Part shown: piece after piece, positions 12,757-21,090 of the stretch
Position numbering within the stretch: position 1 is the first letter of the stretch
How the letters are laid out: every line of letters starts with the position of its first letter
DNA from: JAABUE01 sp037440925
GTDB lineage: Bacteria > Chloroflexota > Anaerolineae > Anaerolineales > Villigracilaceae
Length of the DNA stretch: 24,487 nucleotides
Direction: 5' to 3'
Assembly: GCA_037440925.1 (NCBI GenBank)
Contig: JBBITF010000040.1
Span: forward strand, 1 to 24,487
Notes under the pieces: generated by a model
Told to the model about the DNA's origin: nothing
Databases searched by the model: none
Seen by the model: the letters and a program-made list of their open reading frames with translations, nothing else
Position numbers and translations under genes: made by a program

Positions 12757-14346
12757 ATGTCATCCAACGCCGATGTGATCATTTCGAATGCGCATGTCTT
12801 TACCAGCAATTCTGTTCTGCCGGTTGCGCAGGCGGTTGCCGTCAGCGGAAACCGCATTGTGTTTGTCGGGAGCAATTCCGAGGTCCAGGCCTGGCGCGGC
12901 GCAGGGACGCGGCTCATAGACGGACAGGGCAAAACCCTGCTGCCGGGCTTCATCGATTCACATTTCCATCTTCTCTGGGGGAGTATCTGGCTTGGCACCG
13001 CCCAGTTGCGGGAAGTCAAAAACCGCGCCGAACTCGAACAAATCCTGCTCGATTTTGCCGCCGAGAGTCGCACCTCGCCCTGGGTGGTAGGTCGGGGTAT
13101 TCAATACGGCATCGTATCCACTCGTCAGGAACTGGATGCCATCCTTGCCGACCGACCGCTGTATATCGGCGCGTATGACGGCCATACCGCCTGGGCTAAC
13201 ACGAAGGCTTTGGAAATGGCCGGCGTGTTGTATGAAGATAAAAATCTGGGTTCCAACGGCATCATTGTCCGCGATGAACATGGCGTGGCAAGCGGTGAAC
13301 TGCGGGAAAGCGCTATGGACGCCGTACATCGCCTGGTTCCGGAGCCGAACGAGGCACGCAAACGGGAACTGCTCGGTCTGGCGATGAAACAGATTACCGC
13401 TTCGGGCGTGACCAGCGTCCACAATATGAACGGCGACATGCAAGAGATGATGACCTATGCGGCCGTTGAAGATGCGGGCGAGATGCTGCTGCGCGTCTAC
13501 GTCCCCTTTTGGGTCAAGCCGGAACACAGCGAAGAGAGCCTGGCCGAAGCGGTAGAAATGGCAAAAGTCCAGGGGGAATATGCGCGCGGCGGGGCCGTCA
13601 AATTCTTCATGGATGGCGTGTGGGAATCGTATACCGCTTTGAACCTGGCTCCCTATGCCGACAAGCCAGACGCCAAAGTCGAAGGAATCTGGAGCCTGGA
13701 ACAGTTTACGCGCATGGCTGCTGCCTGCGATCGGCTGGGACTGCAAATTTTTGTCCATTGCTGCGGCGATGGGGCGGTGCGGCGGACGCTGGACGGTTAC
13801 GAAGCCGTACAAAAACGCAACGGCAAGCGCGATAGTCGTCATCGCGTAGAACATATCGAGGTCATCCATCCCGACGATATGCCGCGCTTCAAGCAATTGG
13901 GCGTTATCGCCTCCATGCAGCCTCTCCACGCCCCGTTGACAGGGCAGGATGCCGATGTCTGGCTGGCGCGCACAGGGGAAAAACGGTGGCCGTTCTCCTT
14001 TGCCTGGCGTCAACTTAAAGACGCTGGCGCAACCCTGGCGCTAGGCAGCGACTGGACGGTTGCGCCGTTCAATCCGATGCTGGGATTGTATGCGGCTCTC
14101 AACCGCCAGAAGTGGGCTGCCGATGACCCCGATCACCGCTTGACGCTGGAAGAGGCGCTCATCGGTTATACACGAGACGCCGCCTACGCCGAGTTCCAGG
14201 AAAACCAGAAGGGACAACTCAAGGAAGGATACCTGGCAGACCTGGCGCTGCTTTCGGAGGATATTTTCCAAACCCCAGCGGAGCAATTCCCTGATGTAAA
14301 ACCGCTGCTGACAATGGTGAACGGGAAGATTGTTTATGAGGCTTGA
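12757..14346 (+). CDS. Amidohydrolase, YtcJ-like (Amidohydro_3)
   Basis: This 529-residue metal-dependent hydrolase starts MSSNADVIISNAHVFT, preceded by AGGAGG. It has the HxH metal site (H69, H71 in GFIDSHFHLLWG), later His ligands (FVHCCGDGAV and HRVEHIEVIHP) and a final Asp in LGSDWTVAPFNP, in the order expected for the urease/amidohydrolase barrel. YtcJ-like enzymes cleave N-acyl or other amide bonds of mostly unknown compounds. There is no signal peptide, so it acts in the cytoplasm. The stop is 3 bp before a DppB-type permease. The operon implies that a peptide-, amide- or acylated compound is imported and then cleaved by this enzyme. Confidence 0.9.
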   Translation: MSSNADVIISNAHVFTSNSVLPVAQAVAVSGNRIVFVGSNSEVQAWRGAGTRLIDGQGKTLLPGFIDSHFHLLWGSIWLGTAQLREVKNRAELEQILLDFAAESRTSPWVVGRGIQYGIVSTRQELDAILADRPLYIGAYDGHTAWANTKALEMAGVLYEDKNLGSNGIIVRDEHGVASGELRESAMDAVHRLVPEPNEARKRELLGLAMKQITASGVTSVHNMNGDMQEMMTYAAVEDAGEMLLRVYVPFWVKPEHSEESLAEAVEMAKVQGEYARGGAVKFFMDGVWESYTALNLAPYADKPDAKVEGIWSLEQFTRMAAACDRLGLQIFVHCCGDGAVRRTLDGYEAVQKRNGKRDSRHRVEHIEVIHPDDMPRFKQLGVIASMQPLHAPLTGQDADVWLARTGEKRWPFSFAWRQLKDAGATLALGSDWTVAPFNPMLGLYAALNRQKWAADDPDHRLTLEEALIGYTRDAAYAEFQENQKGQLKEGYLADLALLSEDIFQTPAEQFPDVKPLLTMVNGKIVYEA

Positions 14347-14349
14347 GCG

Positions 14350-15324
14350 ATGAGAGTCTACGCCCTGCGACGCATCTTGCAAACCATCCCCATTCTGCTT
14401 ATCATCAGCGTCTTGCTGTTTTTTCTGGTGCGCGCTGCCCCTGGCGGCCCGTTGACGGCTGCACGCCGCAATCCCAACATCACCATCGAGCAAATCGAAG
14501 CGCTGGAAGAAAAATTGGGGTTGAACGATCCATTGCCGGTGCAATATGGCCGCTGGCTAGGCGGGATGTTGAGAGGCGACCTGGGAGAATCTATCAAGTT
14601 CCATCGCCCGGTGGCGGAAATGATTGCCGAGCGCATTCCCAACACCTTGTTGCTGGTTGGCGCCTCGTTTCTGGTTACGCTGCTGATTGCGCTGCCAATC
14701 GGTATCCTTTCGGCGCGCAAGCCTTATTCCCTGTTCGATTATACGGCAACGACCATCACGTTTATGGGCCAGTCTCTGCCGGTGTATTGGCTGGGACTGG
14801 GACTGATTTTGATTTTTTACGTAACGTTGAAGAATCCTTTCAATGGCAATCCGCTCTTCCCTGGCGGGGGTATGAATACGCTTGGCAAGGAAGGCGAATG
14901 GCTGGATACGCTCTGGCACATGGTCTTGCCGGTCACTGCGCTGAGCCTGGGATGGGCCGCCTGGTATTCGCGCTTTCTGCGCTCCAGTATGCTGGATGTA
15001 CTGCATGAGGATTACATCCGCACAGCGCGCGCCAAAGGGGTGAGCGACAGGCTAGTGTATTACAAACATGCTCTGCGAAACGCCATCCTGCCGCTGGTGA
15101 CTCTGATTGCGCTCGACTTGCCCAGTCTGTTTGCCGGGGCGTTGTTCGTGGAAACCATCTTTTCCTGGCCGGGGATGGGTCGTTTGTTCTGGGACGCGGC
15201 GCGCGGGCGCGACTACCCCGTGTTGCTTGGCGTGGTGATGATTACAGCCGTGCTTATTATTCTCTCCAATATCCTGGCTGACCTGGCATACGGAATGCTC
15301 GACCCGCAGGTAAAGTATGACTGA
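14350..15324 (+). CDS. ABC transporter permease, DppB/OppB type
   Basis: This 324-residue protein has an N-terminal helix (LQTIPILLIISVLLFFLVRAAPGG cut short here), the N-terminal family motif, and six hydrophobic segments in all. The cytoplasmic EAA loop reads EDYIRTARAKGVSD. DppB-type permeases pair with DppC to form the channel of dipeptide/oligopeptide importers, which also carry nickel, opines or other small solutes. It starts 3 bp after the amidohydrolase stop and overlaps the next permease by 8 bp, a tight operon arrangement. Confidence 0.92.
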   Translation: MRVYALRRILQTIPILLIISVLLFFLVRAAPGGPLTAARRNPNITIEQIEALEEKLGLNDPLPVQYGRWLGGMLRGDLGESIKFHRPVAEMIAERIPNTLLLVGASFLVTLLIALPIGILSARKPYSLFDYTATTITFMGQSLPVYWLGLGLILIFYVTLKNPFNGNPLFPGGGMNTLGKEGEWLDTLWHMVLPVTALSLGWAAWYSRFLRSSMLDVLHEDYIRTARAKGVSDRLVYYKHALRNAILPLVTLIALDLPSLFAGALFVETIFSWPGMGRLFWDAARGRDYPVLLGVVMITAVLIILSNILADLAYGMLDPQVKYD

Positions 15325-16246
15325 GATGACTACAAGCATTCCCGAACAAAGTAAAGTCCCCGAAGCGCAGCGGAGCGGGATGGCGCTTCTCATTGCGCGG
15401 CGCTTCTTCAAACACCGCCTGGCAGGGTTGGCGCTGCTATTGCTTTTCATCTTGATTCTGGCTTCTACGCTGGCCTTTCTCAGTTCCTATACTCCTACAC
15501 AGCAAGACCCCGCCAACAGTTTCCAGCGGCCCAGCGCGGAGCATTGGTTTGGCACCGACGAACTCGGGCGCGACATTTTCACCCGCATTTTGTATGGAGG
15601 CCGGGTGTCATTGGCCGTAGGATTGCTCTCCACGTTTTTCTCGATTTTGCTGGGAGTGATTGTGGGAGCATTGTCCGGTTATTTTGGCGGCTGGGTAGAC
15701 TCGATACTGATGCGTATCACCGACGCTTTCCTCACTTTTCCCACTCTGTTTGTCTTGATCGTGCTGGGCGCCTTTCTGCGTGAGCAACCCATCCCCTGGC
15801 TGAAAAACAGCGTGATGATTGTCATCCTCATCATTGCTGTTCTTTCCTGGATGTGGCCGGCGCGGCTGGTGCGCAGTTTGTTCCTGGTGTTACGCGAGCG
15901 GGAATTCGTGATGGCAACCCGCGCCTTGGGCGGCGGCAGCGCACGGATTATCCTGCGCCATATCCTGCCGAACTGTATCGGCCCTATTCTGGTCAGTGGG
16001 ACGCTGCAAATGGCTTACGCCATTATCACAGAATCGGGCTTGAGTTATCTAGGATTTGGCGTCCAGCCGCCCACGCCTACCTGGGGCAGCATTCTGTCCA
16101 CGGCGCAGGTGCATGTCTTCAAAGCGCCGTGGCTGGCCTTTTACCCTGGCTTGATGATTTTCATTACCGTCATGACGATCAATTACATTGGCGACGGTTT
16201 GCGGGATGCGTTCGACCCGTATGTGATTCACACCGGCAAATCGTAG
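15317..16246 (+). CDS. ABC transporter permease, DppC/OppC type
   Basis: This 309-residue partner of the preceding permease has an N-terminal helix (about 32-55), then the extracytoplasmic HWFGTDELGRDIFTRILYGG motif characteristic of DppC/OppC. The EAA loop around REFVMATRALGGGSARIILR and four or five further helices follow. Its ATG lies inside the end of dppB (ATGACTGA, 15317-15324), so translation is probably coupled. A second in-frame ATG at 15326 is possible. Confidence 0.92.
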   Translation: MTEMTTSIPEQSKVPEAQRSGMALLIARRFFKHRLAGLALLLLFILILASTLAFLSSYTPTQQDPANSFQRPSAEHWFGTDELGRDIFTRILYGGRVSLAVGLLSTFFSILLGVIVGALSGYFGGWVDSILMRITDAFLTFPTLFVLIVLGAFLREQPIPWLKNSVMIVILIIAVLSWMWPARLVRSLFLVLREREFVMATRALGGGSARIILRHILPNCIGPILVSGTLQMAYAIITESGLSYLGFGVQPPTPTWGSILSTAQVHVFKAPWLAFYPGLMIFITVMTINYIGDGLRDAFDPYVIHTGKS

Positions 16247-16279
16247 GCCGGTGCCAGTCATTTCAAAGGAGAAGAGAAA

Positions 16280-18019
16280 ATGAAAACGAAAGCGTTGATT
16301 GTATTTCTTATCATAGGCTTGCTGGTCAGCGCCTGCGGCGGCGGAACCACAGCGCCAACAGAAGCGGTCACCAGCGGCGAAACAGCGGCGCCAGCGCAAG
16401 CAACCACAGGCGGCGGAGGCGGAACCGTTACCCTGCTGATCCCAGAAGAGCCAACCACGCTCAACTATTTTGGAGGCGAGGCGGCTATCATCCGTCAGGT
16501 GGCCGAGGCAACCAGCATGACCGGCCTGGCAACCATCAATGAGAAGGGCGAATTCGTTCCCATGCTGGCAGCCGAATTACCCACTGAGGAGAATGGCGGC
16601 TTGTCGAAGGACCATCTGACCGTTACCTGGAAATTGAAACCGAATCTGAAATGGTCGGATGGGGAGCCGATCACCTCCGACGATATCAAATTCACCTGGG
16701 AAGTGCTCTCGAACCCCGAATCGGGCGCCTTGGTCGGCACGACCGCTTTCGACCAAATCGTTGCGGTGGATACGCCAGATGACCTGACCGCTGTCCTGAC
16801 CTATTCTACGCCTTACCCCGGCTACCTCGACCAGTTTGCTTATGGTCTGCTGCCGCGCCATGCAACCGGCGAACCCGCCGACATGTCCAATTGGGAATGG
16901 AATCGCAAGCCGGTTGGCGCCGGGCCGTTCGTGGTGACGGAATGGGTCTCTGGACAGAGCATCACGCTGGAACGCAATCCCTACTATTTCGAAGAGGGAA
17001 AACCGTACCTGGACCGCCTCGTCTATCGCATTGTGCCTGAACCCGCTGCGCAGACTGCCATGATGCTGCAAGGCGAGGCGCAGGTGCATCTGTGGCCGGG
17101 CGAAAACGAAGCCGATTACAACAAACTGTTGGAAGGCAAGGCCAAGCAGGTGTTGGTGCCGGGCATTTGGAACACGGCCATTGATTTCAACCTGAGCGCG
17201 CCCTTCGACAACGATCCGGGCCCGACGCCGCCGCATCCTATTTTGGGCGATTTGCGCGTGCGCCAGGCGATTGCACATGCGATTGACTATGAGACGCTGG
17301 TTCATGACGTGTTGCAAGATACGGTGGCGCCTTCTACTAATCCGTTTGCGTATGGCTGGTACAAATGTGACTTGCCCAATCCGTACCCCTATGACGTGGA
17401 AAAGGCCAAAGCGCTGCTCGAAGAAGCCGGCTGGGTCGAAGGGCCTGACGGCATTCGCATTGCGCAGGGCGCCATGTACGCTCCAGATGGCACACGCCTG
17501 TCGCTGGAATTGCAAGGCTATACCAATTTCGAGCCGATCCAGCGTACCGAGGAATTCGTGGTAGAGAATTTGAAAGCAGTCGGCATCGAGGCGCGCATCC
17601 AAAACTACGATTTTTCGATCATCTTTGGCACCTATGAAGATCGGTCGCCGCGCATGATTGGCGATTTCGACATGCTGCTCTTCGACCGCGGGTTTACCAT
17701 CGAGCCGCATGGCTATAACAAGGAAGCCTACAGTTCCACCAACATCCCCAGCGATGAGAATCCCGTTGGCAGCAACTATTTCCGCTGGGTGAACCCGGAA
17801 GTGGACGCCGCGCTCGAGGTGGCTGGCAGCAACTTCGATTTGACTATCCGCAAGGAAGCCTATTGTAAGATTGCCGAACAAATCCATAAGGATGTGCCGC
17901 AAATTTACTTGTATGTCTTCCAGGATGGCTACGGTTTTGCCGATACGCTCGAAGGTTACACAGTTAGCACCTGGGGCAGCATGGTTTGGGGCGTGCAAAA
18001 CTGGAAATACAAACAGTAA
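16280..18019 (+). CDS. Family 5 ABC substrate-binding lipoprotein
   Basis: This 579-residue lipoprotein starts MKTKALIVFLIIGLLVSACG with lipobox Cys19, followed by a Thr/Ala/Gly-rich linker to about residue 50. The family 5 domain begins with GTVTLLIPEEPTTLNYF and includes DDIKFTWEVLSNPES, GAGPFVVTEW and VRQAIAHAIDYETLV, all typical of DppA/OppA. It would capture the solute for the upstream DppB/DppC pair. AAAGGAGA lies eight bases before the ATG. The two ATPase subunits usual for this family (DppD, DppF) do not follow; they must be encoded elsewhere or shared with another system. Confidence 0.93.
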   Translation: MKTKALIVFLIIGLLVSACGGGTTAPTEAVTSGETAAPAQATTGGGGGTVTLLIPEEPTTLNYFGGEAAIIRQVAEATSMTGLATINEKGEFVPMLAAELPTEENGGLSKDHLTVTWKLKPNLKWSDGEPITSDDIKFTWEVLSNPESGALVGTTAFDQIVAVDTPDDLTAVLTYSTPYPGYLDQFAYGLLPRHATGEPADMSNWEWNRKPVGAGPFVVTEWVSGQSITLERNPYYFEEGKPYLDRLVYRIVPEPAAQTAMMLQGEAQVHLWPGENEADYNKLLEGKAKQVLVPGIWNTAIDFNLSAPFDNDPGPTPPHPILGDLRVRQAIAHAIDYETLVHDVLQDTVAPSTNPFAYGWYKCDLPNPYPYDVEKAKALLEEAGWVEGPDGIRIAQGAMYAPDGTRLSLELQGYTNFEPIQRTEEFVVENLKAVGIEARIQNYDFSIIFGTYEDRSPRMIGDFDMLLFDRGFTIEPHGYNKEAYSSTNIPSDENPVGSNYFRWVNPEVDAALEVAGSNFDLTIRKEAYCKIAEQIHKDVPQIYLYVFQDGYGFADTLEGYTVSTWGSMVWGVQNWKYKQ

Positions 18020-18035
18020 CAGCCGTAACGGCTGT
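18019..18035. repeat. Hairpin abutting the lipoprotein stop codon
   Basis: ACAGCCG-TAA-CGGCTGT is a perfect 7-bp stem. Its first base is the last base of the TAA stop (18017-18019). No T-run follows, so termination strength is uncertain. Confidence 0.55.
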
Positions 18036-18178
18036 GTCTACAGACCCTAAGAGACTGTCTGAAAACTTTCAGAAAAGACCCTAAAGGTTTCCTTTGGTTT
18101 CAAATTGGCCGGCTAAACGAGAATTCTGTTGCAAAGTTTGCATCTGGTTTGCGGTAAAAACCTTTAGGGTCTGTGTTT

Positions 18179-18297
18179 GTAACTGCCTACCGCCCTCACC
18201 CCGGCCCTCTCCCGGCGGGAGAGGAGGCAAACCACTTGAATTTTCGCGTCATCCCCTCTCCCTTCGGGAGAGGGTTAGGGTGAGGGCCAATACTTAC
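18179..18297. mobile_element. Relative of the GTAAC miniature element
   Basis: The left end GTAACTGCCTACCGCCCTCA matches the 4232-4350 element. The right end reads GTAAGTATTGGCCCTCACCC on the other strand. Inside are the hairpins CTCTCCC-GGC-GGGAGAG and CCCTCTCCC-TTC-GGGAGAGGG and the common TTAGGGTGAGGG motif. At 119 bp it is exactly as long as the first copy. No target duplication is visible, so the insertion may be old. Confidence 0.6.
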
Positions 18298-18321
18298 GCG
18301 AAAATGTAACATTGTCGACTA

Positions 18322-18396
18322 TTTAGATAAGGAGTCCGAAGTCTCAAGACTTCGGGCGAAATCTCCCGATTTCGCACTCCAGAAACGTTATCTAAA
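18322..18396. repeat. Compact three-way-junction element
   Basis: The outer stem is TTTAGATAA (18322-18330) with TTATCTAAA (18388-18396), continued by GGAGT (18331-18335) with ACTCC (18376-18380) after a 7-base bulge on the right. Inside are two perfect 8-bp hairpins that touch with no linker: CCGAAGTC-TCAA-GACTTCGG (18336-18355) and GCGAAATC-TCCC-GATTTCGC (18356-18375). Every base except the loops and one bulge is paired. It could be a structured RNA, a protein-binding cruciform or a miniature mobile element. Confidence 0.8.
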
Positions 18397-18456
18397 CAGT
18401 ATTGCCTTTAGGGTCTGTCTTTTCAGACACTTTCGCGGCCTTTTGAAAGAAGCGTT

Positions 18457-19347
18457 ATGAAACCGTTTTTGCGTTGGATCTTTATTTCTCCAGCAGAGGC
18501 GCGGCTGCGCGCCGGCTGGCGTTTGGCGTTACAATTCCTTTTTATGGTCATCATCGCTATCCTGATTGGCATACCGGCCGGATGGGCGGCTTTTGCAGTA
18601 GGCCTGGACACCAACGGTCTCCTCTTTGGGCAAACAGTTCAATTGATAATCGTCACCGCCTCGGTTTTCCTGGCTGTCAGATGGCTGGATCGCCGCCCAA
18701 TTGCTGCTATTGGATTGGCTCTAGACCGGCGGGCCGGCGTGGACCTCTTGGCCGGTATCGTGATTGCCTTTTTCATGATGGGGTTGATTTATGTCTTGAT
18801 GACAGCGTTGGGCTGGGCAACCCTGGATAGTTTTGCCTGGCAGGTGGAAGAGCCGTTATTTGTTTTGACCAATCTGTTTTACATTTTCGTTGTCTTCGTT
18901 TTCGTAGGGTGGAGTGAGGAATTGCTCTCGCGCGGCTATCACCTGCAAACGCTGGCCAGCGGTCTGAATCTGTTCTGGGGGGTGCTTCTTTCGTCTGCCG
19001 TCTTTGGATTGCTGCATCTGGGCAACCCGCATGCTACCTGGGTGAGTGCGGTGGGTATATTCCTGGCCGGGCTGTTCCTGGCGTATGGCTATCTTGCCAC
19101 GCGGCAACTGTGGCTGCCGATTGGCCTGCACATTGGATGGAACTTCTTCGAGGGGACGGTGTTCGGTTTCCCGGTCAGCGGCCTGGATATTTATCGTCTG
19201 ATGCGCATCACCGTGCATGGGCCGGAATGGTGGACCGGCGGCGCCTTCGGGCCGGAGGCCGGGTTGATTGTGCTGCCGGGCCTGGCGCTTGGCTCTGCTC
19301 TGGTGTTCTTGTATGCGAAATTCGTGCGTTCTTCTCAGTCCTCTTGA
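18457..19347 (+). CDS. CPBP family intramembrane glutamic endopeptidase
   Basis: This 296-residue membrane protein has about eight hydrophobic segments and the three CPBP (Abi/CAAX protease) motifs: EExxxR at 154-159 (SEELLSRGY), FxxxH at 183-187 (FGLLHLGN) and HxxxN at 225-229 (HIGWNF). Bacterial members cleave within the membrane or act as scaffolds; roles include bacteriocin self-immunity and envelope control, but the target here is unknown. A weak GAAAGAAG site precedes the ATG. It may be co-transcribed with the permease 33 bp downstream, although the functions do not obviously match. Confidence 0.9.
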   Translation: MKPFLRWIFISPAEARLRAGWRLALQFLFMVIIAILIGIPAGWAAFAVGLDTNGLLFGQTVQLIIVTASVFLAVRWLDRRPIAAIGLALDRRAGVDLLAGIVIAFFMMGLIYVLMTALGWATLDSFAWQVEEPLFVLTNLFYIFVVFVFVGWSEELLSRGYHLQTLASGLNLFWGVLLSSAVFGLLHLGNPHATWVSAVGIFLAGLFLAYGYLATRQLWLPIGLHIGWNFFEGTVFGFPVSGLDIYRLMRITVHGPEWWTGGAFGPEAGLIVLPGLALGSALVFLYAKFVRSSQSS

Positions 19348-19380
19348 TGCCTTACGGGGGATGTTGGTATACAGCCATCC

Positions 19381-20904
19381 ATGTTAATTGCCTCTGTGCC
19401 TGTTTTGGTCATCCTGGCGCTGATGATCGGATTGCGATGGGGAGCGGTACGGGCGGGAGCGGCGGGCTACCTATCGGCTTTTTTCATTGCGGCGTTGCGC
19501 TTTGGCGCTCAGGGCGACGTGCTGGCTTATGCGCATTCCAGGGCGCTGCTGCTCTCGCTGGATGTGCTATTCATTATCTGGGCGGCTTATTTTCTCTTTC
19601 GCGTGGCCGATGAGGCTGGGGCAATGCGCGCCATTGGGATGGCGCTGCCCGGCCTCACACAAGATCGCGGGATGCAGGCTTTGTTGATTGGGTGGGTGTT
19701 TGCCTCCTTTTTACAAGGCGCGGGAGGTTTTGGCGTGCCGGTAGCGGTGACGGCTCCGCTGTTAGCAGGTCTGGGCTTCAGCCCCTTAACGGCAGTGCTG
19801 ATCCCGTCGGTGGGTCATGGTTGGGCGGTGACGTTTGGTTCGCTGGGTTCCTCGTTCAATGCGCTTGTCTCCTCCACCGGCCGGGAGGCAAGCGAATTGG
19901 CGCCTTCCTCTGCGCTCTTTCTCGGACTGACTTGCCTGTTGAGCGGGCCGCTGGTGGCGCTGGTAGCCGACGGTTGGAATGGTTTGCGGCGGCTGTTTGT
20001 TCCGGCGCTGGCGATGGGAGGCGCCATGGCCATCACGCAGTACGCGGTAGCGGTGGGAGCCGGGTTGTGGAATTTGGGCGCTTTTGCAGGCGGGTTGGCG
20101 GGTCTCGCTGTCGGCGTGTGGATGGCGCGATGGTCAGGAGCAGGCCGAGGCGTGGAAAGAAGCGGGGGGCGTTCCCTGCTTGCAGCGCTCTCTGGCTATG
20201 CCATCCTGATTGCGCTGACGGCGGTTATTCTGCTCATTCCTCCTGTGCGAGATTGGATGGGGCAAATCGCCTTGCAGATTCCGTTCCCTCAAACGGTCAC
20301 ACGATTGGGGTTCGTTACGGCGGCCGGGATGAGCCGGCCGATTTCGCTGTTCACGCATCCAGGGGCGATTTTGGTGTATGCGGGCGTGGCGTCTTTTTGG
20401 GTTTACCGGCGCATTGGGTTGTATCAGCAGGGAGCGGCCGGGCGTATTGTGAGCGGGATGCTGCGGGCTATGTTGCCTTCGAGCCTGGGTATCGTGGAGA
20501 TGATAACGATGGCAACCATCATGCAGCATAGCGGGATGACCGAAGCCCTGGCGCAGGGGTTGGCGCTGGCAGCAGGGCCGTTCTTCCCATTTGTTTCGCC
20601 ATGGATTGGCGCCTTGGGAGCGTTCATGACCGGCTCGAATACCAATTCCAACGTGGTTTTTGCTCCGTTGCAATTGCGCACTGCCGAATTGTTGGGTTGT
20701 CATGTTCCATCCATCCTGGCGGCGCAAACATCGGGGGCCGGTCTGGCTTCGGTGATGGCCCCTACCAAGGTGGTAGTGGGATGCAGTACGGCCGGAATGG
20801 CCGGCAAAGAGGGAGAGGTGATGCGCGCGCTGGCGGCGTATGCAATGGTTTTGATTTTGTCTATCAGCCTGATGGCGGTGGTGGGGAATAGAGGGCAGGG
20901 ATGA
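19381..20904 (+). CDS. lctP: L-lactate permease (LctP) family transporter
   Basis: This 507-residue transporter has 12 or more hydrophobic segments and the two LctP signatures: FLQGAGGFGVPVAVTAPLL (110-128) and TGSNTNSNVVFAPLQ near the C-terminus. The family takes up lactate or glycolate with protons. It is somewhat shorter than E. coli LldP/GlcA (about 550 residues). No strong ribosome site precedes the ATG at 19381, and no other in-frame ATG lies in the 33-bp gap. The dehydrogenase for 2-hydroxy acids two genes downstream supports a 2-hydroxy-acid substrate. Confidence 0.85.
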   Translation: MLIASVPVLVILALMIGLRWGAVRAGAAGYLSAFFIAALRFGAQGDVLAYAHSRALLLSLDVLFIIWAAYFLFRVADEAGAMRAIGMALPGLTQDRGMQALLIGWVFASFLQGAGGFGVPVAVTAPLLAGLGFSPLTAVLIPSVGHGWAVTFGSLGSSFNALVSSTGREASELAPSSALFLGLTCLLSGPLVALVADGWNGLRRLFVPALAMGGAMAITQYAVAVGAGLWNLGAFAGGLAGLAVGVWMARWSGAGRGVERSGGRSLLAALSGYAILIALTAVILLIPPVRDWMGQIALQIPFPQTVTRLGFVTAAGMSRPISLFTHPGAILVYAGVASFWVYRRIGLYQQGAAGRIVSGMLRAMLPSSLGIVEMITMATIMQHSGMTEALAQGLALAAGPFFPFVSPWIGALGAFMTGSNTNSNVVFAPLQLRTAELLGCHVPSILAAQTSGAGLASVMAPTKVVVGCSTAGMAGKEGEVMRALAAYAMVLILSISLMAVVGNRGQG

Positions 20905-20928
20905 AAACCGTTTTGATTGCTTTGTGTT

Positions 20929-21090
20929 ATGCTTAAGGACGCTTCAACCCGTTATACTGTTGCTTTCTTGACCTTGTGCGTAGTTTCGGCTCTGCTCTAC
21001 CCAGCGGCAAACAGCGGCGCTAGCGCTGTGGTGTGGGGGCTGCTGGCATTGGCTGTGTTGACAACAGGCATGATTTTGGTGGTCAAATGA
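20929..21090 (+). CDS. Small two-helix membrane peptide
   Basis: The 53-residue frame MLKDASTRYTVAFLTLCVVS continues with LLYPAANSGASAVVWGLLALAVLTTGMILVVK. Two hydrophobic helices are separated by a short polar turn. The stop codon overlaps the start of the dehydrogenase gene as ATGA (21087-21090), a strong sign of coupled translation. No Shine-Dalgarno sequence is evident; a TTG at 20917 is the only other in-frame start. I do not recognise it. It could assist the upstream permease, or simply couple translation. It is easily missed by gene callers because of its size. Confidence 0.6.
   Translation: MLKDASTRYTVAFLTLCVVSALLYPAANSGASAVVWGLLALAVLTTGMILVVK

Larger units (their letters stand above)
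18040..18428. repeat. Composite nest of inverted repeats in the gap after the lipoprotein gene
   Basis: ACAGACCCTAA-type motifs recur in both orientations: 18040-18050, 18076-18090 (AGACCCTAAAGGTTT), 18158-18172 (its exact inverse) and 18405-18418. GTCTGAAAA (18057-18065) and TTTTCAGAC (18420-18428) form an outer inverted pair. TCTGAAA-AC-TTTCAGA (18058-18073) is a local hairpin. Between these lie two further elements, at 18179-18297 and 18322-18396. The arrangement suggests successive insertions of small elements into one another. There is no gene in 18020-18456. Confidence 0.65.

Noticed and set aside
12958..14013. A 351-codon open frame antisense to the amidohydrolase
   Set aside because: It is a shadow of a gene with full metal-site motifs; the antisense protein shows none.
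16577..17998. A 473-codon open frame antisense to the binding lipoprotein
   Set aside because: It is a shadow of the plus-strand gene, which has a lipobox and family 5 motifs. No ribosome site or domain was seen on the antisense.
20901..20936. An 11-codon leader peptide overlapping the LctP stop codon
   Set aside because: It is too short to support; no Trp, His or other attenuation signature and no terminator hairpin follows.
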